Assembly: GCA_947247005.1 (NCBI GenBank)
Contig: OX365955.1
Coordinates: 8,628,001-8,692,000 of the forward strand
Reading direction: 5' to 3'
Length of the DNA: 64,000 nucleotides
Source of the DNA: Spisula solida
Taxonomy: Eukaryota; Mollusca; Bivalvia; Venerida; Mactridae
In this document: positions 33,135 through 45,100 of the stretch, in pieces
How positions within the stretch are numbered: the first letter of the stretch is position 1
How the letters are laid out: each line of letters begins with the position of its first letter
Position numbers and translations under genes: made by a program
Notes under the pieces: generated by a model
Databases searched by the model: none
The model's input: the letters and a program-made list of their open reading frames with translations, nothing else
Told to the model about the DNA's origin: nothing

Positions 33135-36100
33135 TTATGTCTGTCCAGTATAGAACGATACATAACGTACATCCTGTTCTGCTTCTTCGCAAGAAATGAG
33201 CCATTCTATGACAGCATTTACTGGTAGTTGGTATTCATATTTCCACTCGGGTTCGCCATCCAGAGAGATCTACAATGTGATAATTTAGGTATATTTGTTT
33301 GTTCGGGTCGTTTTCCGTTTTTTCCCCAACAATGTTTCCGTTATATACCACGGTATGAATCCCGTTAAATCGCTTCTCATTTCCGTCAGAATTGTTCTGT
33401 TTTCATATGGCTCTGACGGAAATGAAAACCGATGTAACGCTCAGACATAACTCAGGATACATGATGTTTGAGTTCCGTCAGAGCATTACGTCGATTTTCA
33501 GTTCCGACAGAGCCATAGGAAAGCAGAAACATTTTCTGAAGGAACTGAGAAGCGGTGTATCGGGATTCATTCCGTGTATACAATGTACGAGGGTCGTTTA
33601 ATATATAATGCAAACTATGAATTATCTCTAAAACCCGTCTTGATAATTTTAAACGAAATTTCGCGTAATAAATATATAGATCTATCTTAGCAATTTTCCA
33701 GTGTGGCCATACCACGTGGTATGCGACGTCATTTTTGGCTAAGACTGGCAGCCAAATAGCGTCGACTCGGAGCTAAAAAGACCTGTAAGTATTTATTTTC
33801 CACTCGATTTTGACGAAATATAGCCGGTGCTAAGGGGAAAAGTGTTTACTATCCCCGGTTGTTGATAAGGTTTTACTTTTGTCTAACATTCGAATCAAAT
33901 GCCAGATCATGCCAAAAATGGAATGCTTGGACGGCAAGCCAATTGATATGGCCACACTGTTTTCGTTTTGTTCAGAAATTTTAAGGACCTTAACGTCGAT
34001 GACGTCATGAGCGCGCGCCTTCCTTCGACATCACTAAATACAACATGGGCGCGGTAACGTCACAAGACTAAAGTAGTTAACATAACAATCAAGCGCCGTC
34101 GGAACAAAAGTTCGACAATTCATTATTGCCTCGCCACAGGCTTGTGTTAAAGTGTCCTCTTTCATATTCCGAAGTGGTGATACTATCAAATGAAAATAAG
34201 ATCGGCAGAATTGCAATCAAAGAATACAAGTGTGCAGGGTAGGATATCAGTATGCAACGGCCCATACTAAACAGCAAAAAATCAGAGAATTTTTATAAGC
34301 AGACAGAATATTCACATGCGAAAAGAAAGTTCAGGAAAAAGGGGAGTTGTTTTGACTTAGTTCATTCGATTTCGCGGAACTGGTTAACCACGTGCAAGGA
34401 TTGCGCTCGGTGACTGTCCTAATTTTTGACGTCAGAACAGACAGAACGTCGCTTCAAACTAGTTACCGGCTTGCTTTAGCGCTTTATTGTGGAAGGGCAA
34501 AACGTTATATTCAATGTTTTAACTATGTATCTACGTTCAAACCCACCAGCAATGAGACGACAGTCACATCCTGATTTACATCGCAATGAGTAGGCCGCGG
34601 CCTTGCTGTAAAAAGTGTATGTGCTTAGTTGCCTAGCAACGCGAATAGAAGGTCTGTCTAAATGATGCAAGTCAGTCATTGATTTTTTAGAACCATGTTT
34701 GAATGATTAATATTGTATACAAAAAAGTATGTCTTAGTTTGCATTATATGTCAGACTGACCCTTGTATATGTAACCAGTTCTAACTTACCTTAAAGGATC
34801 CGACAACTGCTCCATATATGGAAGAAAATAGACGTTGATGTAAAACTGATGTACAATTGTCATGGAAGGCCGGCTATCATCAGCCGCGACCGGGAATCAA
34901 ACCCAGGATCGCCGTGATACAAATCCAGCTCCCTAAACATATACCACGGCTATTTTCAGTCTTATATAACTAAATCTAATTCTGGAATGTTTTTAAAATA
35001 AATTGAAACACAATCTTAAGTCTTCTACTAGGCCAACTAGAACTGTTGTTAAAATAAAATCTGTACGACTTTCGAGGATTTTTTGTTGAAGTCTGCAAAA
35101 AAATTAAGTCACATACGACTAGTCCAGAAATCTAGACGTGATAAATACTGGGTTACTTTGATGATTGGCAATATCCAACATCTACGGTTTGAATACGAAA
35201 ATCCAAATGTTAAAAAACAAACCGAAAGTCATATTTGTAGGACTTACATACGACGTGATATGACCACACTGATAATTTACCACATAAGCTCTCAATCGCT
35301 CGCTTCAGATATAAACACAATCATTTTACAGTTAGTCCATGAGCCACCAATAGAAGACCCTCCCCCCCCCTAGGGAATTTTGGTCACTATATTTTTCTGA
35401 AAGCATATGGTCCCTGGAGTATTTTCCTGAAGTCTGCACTTTGGCCATTGGGGCGTTAAGATTTTTTGGGGTAAAACGTCAAAAAATATAAACGAAAAGT
35501 ACAAATTTTTGGAATCGGTTAACTACAATCTTATTTATAATGTTATTTTAAAATAAATCTCTGTAACAGGTAGATATTAACCTGTCCTATCTAGAATAAA
35601 AAAAATCAGAGTGCTGCTATTGTGCAAAATGGCTTTTTTTGGGGTAAAACGCTAAAAATTATAAGAGAAAAGTGCGAATTTTTGGAATCTGTGGACTGCA
35701 TTGGCATTTATTTATATTTTTTATAAAAAATACTCTAATTGAAAGATATTATAGTGCAGTTTCATACTGCAAAAAATTAAAGCGATGTTATTACGCAAAG
35801 TGTGATATTTTTGGGGTAAAACATCAAAAAAAATAAACCGAAAAGTGTGAATATTAGGAATCTGTAGATTACAATAAAACCATTCCTATGATAATTTTTT
35901 TGTAACTAAATAATAGTAATGTGATAAATTTGTAGTAACATGCAGTTTAAGATTTCAAATATATATTGCCAGATGAGATACTTTGGGGGAAAATTACAAA
36001 AATAATAAATGGAAAGTGTGATTTTTGGGAATTGGTGTCCTAGTTGTAACTTACGACCATCGGGTACGGACATTCCTAGTCCTAATGGGTATTCAAAATT

Positions 36101-39100
36101 ACATTCTAACCATATATAGGCAGTTCTGGTACTGTTGGGTAAATTATTATTAATCCACTAAGTACATGTACATCCATACCTAGTCCTAATTGGTACATAC
36201 AAATAACCATTACTTGCAATGTTGGTTCTATTTAGCACTAAACAACCCTATACAGACATCAGTTGTCCTATCGGGTATTAACTACCACCATGCACAGACA
36301 GTCCTAGTCTAATTTAATAGCATAGCCAATACCATTCCTAGTTCTATTTGATATTCAAAACCACCATACTTATACAGATATTGCTGGTCAGGCTGGGTAC
36401 CCATAACCACTGGTAGGTACATTCATTCCTCGTCTCAATGGGTAGTCACACTTACCATGTTCTAATTGGGTACTCGTAACTGCTTATTGAAGTACATACA
36501 TGCCCAGTCATAGTGGTGACTTACATATCCATATACAGACATTCCTGGTCCTATTTGGTACTCTAAACCACCATGTACAGGCATTATAGGTGCAATTGTG
36601 TACTCATTTCCACCATGTACATATATTGCTGGTCGTAAAGAATACTCATAACCATTAGGTTCAGACATTCTCGTTGGATACGGCCGATCATCAATTGACA
36701 ACTCAGGCGCGCCATGTGGCTACATGCTTGGCCTTATTGACCACTCATAACATATGTACTACTCGAAACCTTCATGTACAAAATCAGTTGTCCGATTGGG
36801 AACTACCAACTACTAGGTGCGACCATTTGTTGTCATATTGGGTAATCACTACCCCATGTACAGACTGTGATGTTCTTATTTGATACTCATACATACATTC
36901 CTAGTCATAGTGGGTACCACATATACCATGTACATGCATGCCTGGTCCTATTGAATACACAAAACCACAATGTACAGACATTTGTGACTGGGTTGGGCAC
37001 TAACAACCACTAGGTGCAGTCATATGTTGTTCTATTTGGTCACTGATACCACCATCTACAGGCAGTCCTGGCCCTATCAGGGATACATAACCACTAGATG
37101 CATACATTCATAGTCCTAGTCGGTACTCAAAACCACTATGTTCATGCATAAGTGGTATAATCGAGTCCTCACAGCCACTATACTCAGCCATTATTGGTCC
37201 CTGTGGGTACTGACTACCATGCATATACATACATTCCTGGTCGTATAGGGTGCCAATAACCATGATTAACAGACATTCCTGTTTAGGATAGATACTGAAC
37301 ATCATCATGTTAAGACATCTCTCAATCACTAGTTACATACATTATTGGTCTTATTGAGTACAGACAACTATTGGGATCACCCATTCCTTGTCCTATTGAC
37401 TCCATGTAGAGACATTCCTGGTCTTTAAAATTCAGCAGTGAGCATGCCTAACCCTCAGCTGTGACCATTTTTTTTCATCAAATTGGGTAATCACTAACCC
37501 CATGTACATGAAGCATGGTCTAATTAGATACTCATATCGACTAGGTACATACATTTCAAGTCTTAGTGGGTACCCACAACTATCATGTCCCATGCATTCC
37601 TTGTCCTATTGGATACTCCATACCACAATGTACAGACGATTGCAGATGGATTATGTACTAACAACCACAAGGAGTGGTCATTTTTTGTCTGATCGGGTCA
37701 TGATTACCACGATGTACAGACAGTCCTGACTTAATAGGTACTCATAACCACTGGATACATACATGCCTAGCCTAAGTGGGTACCCATAACCACCATGTAC
37801 ATGCATAAGAAGTGTGATAAAGTACTTGCAGCTACAATACACAACCATTATAGGTCCTATTGGGTACCCACTACCATCATTTACTAGTACATGTACATAC
37901 ATTCATGGTATCATTTGGTATGCATAGCCACTATTCCGGATCCTGCTATGTACATACATTACTGGTCTTGTTGGGTACAGACAACCATTAGGAGCACCCA
38001 TTCCTCGTCCTATTGACGACTTAGTGCCTAAGTAGAACATTCCTGGTCTTGTTAGGCAATCATAAACACTGGGTAAATGAGTCCTAGTCCATGTATGTAT
38101 TCACGACCACCTTGCACATAAACTCCTAGTCGTATTAGGTACTCATAACCATTAGGTACATCCATCCTAGTCCTAATGGGTACCCACAACCACCGTGTTC
38201 ATGCATACTTGGTTGTATTTGGTACTCATAACCACTAGGTGCATCAATTAGAGGGTACCCAATACCACTAGGTACAGGTATTTATGGTGCTTTAGGGTAC
38301 TGACACACACCATGAGCAGACAGTACTACTGGATACACACATCCATGGTCTTATAGGATGTGCACTATCATGTGGTATCTCATTTACTGCACTATGTGTA
38401 CTGGCAACTACAAGGTCGAGAGATTCCTGGTCCTCTTGGATACTCACAACCACCCAGAACAGCCATTCCTGACACAACCATGATGCACAGCCATTGTGTC
38501 ACAAGGAATAGCTGTACAATAACATTTGAAAAAAATGAATGTATATTTACCCCACCCACTCTTGTAAAATACATGTAAGTATAATTTAACACAATCCATA
38601 CAAATGTTACTGATGCCAACTATAACATACATTGCAAACAAAGTGAAAAATGGAAATAGATTTCAAAATCATATTGTGAGTACTTGTAAATAAGTAGAAC
38701 GGCTGTTTTCAATACTTTAGTCATTTTGGCGGCCATTTTGATGGCCATTTTCCATAATAGACCCACCTTTTGTGCATTTAAATGTTAAAATACATTTTGG
38801 GAATATGCCTTTATTGGTATTCACAATTGCAATTAAAATACAGTAAGGCACAATGTGTTATAGCATTATCAGTTAAGTGAATACATCGTTACAATTTGTA
38901 CACCATTTAAAAGCAGGGGAGATAATCTTATTTTTGCTTTTCCCGCTGAACGCCCCAATGTCTGAAGTGCAGACTTTGGGAAAAGTATTGGTAGGTCAAA
39001 GCCTTTCATAATTACCAAAAAAAAAAATCAATGACACTGTATTCTGCCATTAAAGTGTACCGATTCTCAAAATTTGCACTTTTTCATGTATTTTTTAATG

Positions 39101-42100
39101 TTTTACCCCAAAAATATCCTATTTGCATTATAACACGGGACTAAAATTTTGCAGACTTAAACTATGAATTAATATCAACCCATGAAAGTGTTAAATTACA
39201 AAATAACTTACTAAATGTGATAGTAATAAACCAATTCCAGAAATTAACACTTTCGTTCATATTTTTAACGTTTTACCCCAAAAAATCTTAACGCCCCAAT
39301 GTCTGAAGTGCAGACTTTGGGGAAAGTATTGGTAGGTCAAAGTCTTACATAATTACCAAAAAAAAAGATCAATGACATTGTATTCTGCCATTAAAGTGTA
39401 CCGATTCTCAAAATTTGCACTTTTTTATGTATTTTTTAATGTTTTACCCCAAAAATATCCCATTTTGCATAATTACACGGGACTAAAATTTTGCAGACTT
39501 AAACTATGAGTTAATATCAACCCATGAAAGTGTTTAATTACAAAATAACTTACTAAATGTGATAGTAATTAACCAATTCCAGAAATTCACACTTTCGTTC
39601 ATATTTTTAACGTTTTACCCCAAAAAATCTTAACGCCCCAACGGCCAAAGTGCAGACTTTGGAAAAATACTCTACTGGTCATACGCTTTCAGAAAAATAT
39701 AGTGTCCGAAATTCCCTAGGGGGGGGGAGGGTTTACCCCACTGGCCCATGGACTAAGTGACTGGGTAATAGACAAATCACGTGAATGTGACGTCATTTTT
39801 AGCTAAGATAATTATGTCAATGTAAAATTAAAAACAACCGTGTGTATTTTATTCTTTGGCCGATTCTAATGAGACATCATGGACGCTCAAGCCGAGAATG
39901 AGTAGCGTTACTATCCATGCCAATTATTTGTCAGTGCAAAAGGTCATAGTTTTTGCCAGAAACAGAAAGAAGCCCCCGACTCAACTGCTCAGTAGGCCAT
40001 GTTAGCGGCGGCAAGAAGGCAATATATATTACCTTAAAACTGTCTGTATCGCATGTAATTTTAATTGTATAGTCTGTATCATCTGTGAATGTCTTGATTA
40101 TATAACAGTCTTCGGTTCCAACTGACTGGTCACCATAGATCCTCGAATTCAAACACACATGATCACGCGAGGTGCTTCCGTCTCTCACAAGCGAAATGCG
40201 AAGAGCAACATTTTGCGAATCTACTTTGAGTAAAATGCGACACCTGATATAAAATTACATAATAGGTATTAAATTTTGTCAAGATACAACACCGACCCAA
40301 AATACAGAAAAAAATATTCAGTTGTAAACAAGTAGCATGGTCGTAAATACAAAATTAATACTAAGTATTTTGAGAAAACAAGAAAAAACTGTCTGAAAAC
40401 TACTCTTTACTTATAGAAAACAAGCTTTTTTAAACTTCAGTTTGGTCAACATAACCACTTCCGATATTCATGAAAATAGGCTCATAAGAAGCGCTATGAG
40501 ATACATATTTCGAACATGCATGAATCTTATAGAGTCGTAAGTAGTACTTCCAACCTTCTAATTCTAAGCCAGCGATGTATAGTGATCATTTGTTTTAAAG
40601 CCACATTATCTCTCCCAAAACATTTTCCCAACCATCCAGTAAATAGACTGAATACAAATAATTAGGATGTTTTTTTAGAAACGACCTATAATTAACGACA
40701 ATATTTCGGCTATATCGGTCAAAATAGTTTGCCAAAAAATCACATTTAGTAAAATGTATGGATGACAAAATCATATTTTTTCAGAGCAGCTCCCTTATAC
40801 TATAAATTACGCATAGATTGTTTACATTTCGTTATTTAGTTAACAAACTAACTGAATGCTTTATTGTGTTTTTTTTCATCTTATGGTGTTTTCCTATGGG
40901 GCTCATCTAAAGTGCTCAAAAAGCATCATTCTGCAGATAGGTTGCCAAGTTATTGCTTTTTAGGAATAGCCGTTTAAGGCATAATGGGACTAATAACATA
41001 TATTGTATTGGAGCCTACGGCAATTTCCGTTGTTGGAAATAGAGAGGTGGTGCCAAAAGCAAGCATGGACTATCCTTGATGGGTTTAATGTTATTGGAGC
41101 GGGATAATTAGTTATAAGTTTCATTGGTCGAATGTTCTGGGTTTTTCAATTTCAAAATTACGAGACCGTGGGTTACAAATATTAGAAATTTTAATTGTCA
41201 TGTCAACCGTTTGAATAATCAAGTCATGTGATTAATAGACACGCCTAAAAGACAAGTGTGATTGGGATATGCTGCAAAACAGTGAGGTAAAGTGCGTTTT
41301 GCAATGCTAACAGTAAGTTTTGTTCTGTCATTGCTAGCTCATATTTAGTTATGAACCTGTTGCATCAGTGACAAAATGAACACATGACTCGTTGATGGCC
41401 ATTATATTTGCAAGAAATCGACTTATGTATTTAGAAAATGGTTTCTACTATGTTTGGACAGTTTACAAGGGCATGTGTACTGGCATCTCAAAGCAGATAG
41501 GTGTATCTAAAACTGCACTTATCTTCCTCATTTTTGTAATATGCTTGATAGTTGTATAAATATCTCCCTATGATGTGCTAACACATTCAGCTACTTGCCT
41601 AATTGTAAATTTTCTGCCAGTACCTAATACTATTTGAATTGTCTCGGTATTTGAATGACGTACATGGGATTCATTCCCAAATGAAATTGCACCACTTTTA
41701 AATTTATTAAACTATCAAGTATTTGAAGAATAAGACATTGCATTACCTCATTTCATCGTACAAGTTAAATTAAATATGGATTTGCTCCCACATTAAGAAT
41801 AAAACGTTTCTTAAATGGGACCGAATTTGGTAAGAGAAAACTCATTTTAGCGTTAGTATATACGAGTAGACAGTACAATAAATAAACAACATAATAAACA
41901 ACAACAACGAAAACATGCATGCATGTATAGTTCGCCGGAGATAACTCTAGACCTATCAATAAACAAACATGCATAATATGAACACTGAAAGGTCGACTGA
42001 CCACTTATTATCAGTGACGATTTAAGAGTATATCACTAAGAGTGAACATGCACAAGATTGAACAAAATTGAACATTCTACTAGGACAATGAAGTGTAAAT

Positions 42101-45100
42101 GTAGCTACACAGAATTTATCATTGGCAAACGCTTCGGCTTTTACCAGCCTTCATCAAGGTGGAACAATGAAAATGCATTAAGTTGACATTTTTATTTGTA
42201 AACAAGGTCAAGAGTTATCATCGGCGGAATCTACATTAAAATAAGCATAATATACAGCATAGAGTGAATTACAATTATTAATGTCATTGATGATAGACAA
42301 TAGTATATAACAGAATAATGCAAGTGGAAAATTTTCGGACAGGCTTATATAGATTATCTAATTAGCAATACTAACTGCCCATTGTGCAAATTTGTAATTT
42401 ATGTATTTTGACTTAAACGTGTTTAACGTTTTTGCATTTCTGATATCTAGAGGAAGAGAATTCCATAGTTTTGGCCCAGCATATGAAATTGACTTTCTGA
42501 AGATTTCTAGATTTGGTTTAGGCATGTATAAGAGATTGTTTGCTGCTGACCTTAATGTTGGGGTAATTCGTAATTTGAAATTTTGAACGAAGGTTTTCTG
42601 GTGTCGTATTGGTCAAGCTTTTATATACTAGAATGGCCTTTTTATAGTCTATTCTTTCGTAGATTTTCATCCATCTCAAGTTTTGAAAAAGCTCTTCAGA
42701 TGGTGAATCAAAGTCCTTGTCTAGAATAATTCTTGCAGCACGTTTCTGAAATTTGAGTAGTCTGTCAAGTAGAAGGCAAGTTGAATTTCCCCATATTGTG
42801 ATACAGTAGTCAAGATGGGGAACAATATAGGAATTGAAAAAAGGTTTCCTGATTTTTTGGTCAAGATAGCATTTTTTCTCAGGAGCAGAAAGAGAGTTGC
42901 ATTTTTTAAGAGTCTGTTCAATATGTGTGTTGAACTTAAGATTGCTATCAATATATACTCCAAGGAGTTTTTCTGTAGCGGAAAACTGCAGGTCATCATT
43001 TTGAAGGGTAAGGAGTGCATGAGTGTTTTGTTTGTGAGATGCAGATATGATCATGGATTTTGTTTTTGTGCTATTTAAAATCATTGAGTTTTGATTGCAC
43101 CATTCAGAAACTGCATTCAACGATTCTTGCAATCTTGCCTGTATGTCCTGGGAACTTTTCCCACATGCATAAAGTGTTGTGTCATCAGCAAACATGTTAG
43201 TTTCTGACCTGCTGATATGTAGTGGAAGGTCGTTTATGTAAAGTATAAAAAGTAGAGGTCCAAGAACAGACCCCTGAGGAACACCAGCTGTAATCAGCTG
43301 AGGTGTTGAAAGCTGTCCAGATACCGAAACCTGTTGGTGCCTTTTTGACAGATAGGATTTGAACCATTGCAGAACAAGAGGGCTGCAGTGGTAAAGGCCA
43401 AGTTTTTCGAGAAGAATGTTATGATTTACCATGTCAAATGCCTTGGAGAGATCAAGGAGGACAGTGCCGACAGTATTGTGCTCATTTATTACAGATAGCC
43501 AGTCATCTATGATTGATGCTAGAGCCGTCTCACACGAATGATCTGTGCGGAATCCAGACTGACTGATATGAAGAAGTTTATGTTGTTCAAGAAAAACACG
43601 AACATGATAGGCAATGTGTCTTTCAAGAATCTTCGATAGCACAGGTAGAATGGAAATTGGTCTGAAGTTGTTAACATCCTGGGTCGGACCTTTCTTGTGA
43701 ATTGGCGTAATTTTAGCATTCTTGAATGTTTCAGGGAAAACACATTTTCTTATGCTTAGATTGAAAATATGAGAAAGAGGTTTGGCAATGATGTCTGCAC
43801 TTAACTGTAGGATACCAGGCCCAAGTTCGCCAAGACCAGTTGACTTCGTAATATCAAGGTGGTTTAATTGTTTGAGAATAAAGTCTTCAGAGATGTAAGG
43901 AATTGAATAATTCTCGTCTGAAGTTAGTTTGTCAGACGTAAAGTTTTGAATTGACACAACATGATTTGTGCTTAGTGAGTCTTATGATTGTGAAACTTTG
44001 AAGACATTTGCAAAGTGATTGTTGAAGAAGAATTCTGCTGCTTGTCGTACTGGTGCATGTATTTTTAGAGTTTCTGTAAAAAGTTGTGTGAAATACTCAA
44101 TTGCATTATCTGGGCTGTCAAATGATCGAACAGCTGTAAGAGGCTGATGCGAGAGATCAAGAAGAAATTGCTCTGTATTCATGTCTTTACATGAGCGATA
44201 TGAGATAGTATTGTGAGTTGGGTTTGAATGCTTAGAAGCTGTTCTGCGAGTAAAAAATATAAGAAAGTGATAGCCGAGTGCTTCTTCTACAATGTTGGTT
44301 TCTAGTATGTGCTGTTGTGTGTTAGTGTATACGTGATCTATAACTGTTGCTGATGATGGAGTGACTCTAGTGTGATTTGTAACTAGCTGTTTAAGGTTGT
44401 AACTGTTAGTGATGCGATTCCATGTATTATTTACAGACTGGCCGTTAACATAGTTTATATAGAAATCACCAAATAATATTGTTTGCTTATTTTCAAGGAA
44501 AGCTTTTTTAATGTATGTTCAATTTCAGAGAACCAATTCACATCGGCTGATAGAGGACGATACACATAACCTACAGTGAAAACTATTTGATTGGGTATTT
44601 TGATATCAACCCAGATTGATTCAAAATGATTTTGTTCTAAGTCAGTCCTTCAGACACAAGAGAATTTGTCATTGACATAGAGTATGACTCCACCACCCAG
44701 TGTGTGTCTATCTTTTAATCCCCCGCCACGATGTGGGAGGGATTATAGGAATGGTCTCCGTCCGTGTGTCCGTGCGTCCGTCCGTGCGTCCGTTAGTCCG
44801 TCCATCCGTAACAAAATCGTGTCCGCTCTCTAACTTGTTAATGCCTAGGCCGAATTGCATGAAACTCATATCAAATGTATAACTAATAAAGACGACGTGC
44901 AGAACTTACGTTCCAACCCTGCCAGTTCAAGGTCAAGGTCACAATTCAAGGTCAAAGGTTTGAATCTTACATTTCGTGTCCGTTCCATAACTTTTTAATG
45001 CCTGTGCCGAATTGCATGAAACTCATACCAAATGTGTAACTAATAAAGAGGACGTGCAGAACCAAAATTCCAACTATGCCGGTTCAAGGTCAAGGTCACA

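Noticed and set aside
36462..37902. Gene for a repetitive structural protein
   Set aside because: All frames are broken by stops and indels; it is the centre of a foldback-like element. Kept only as a possible fossil.
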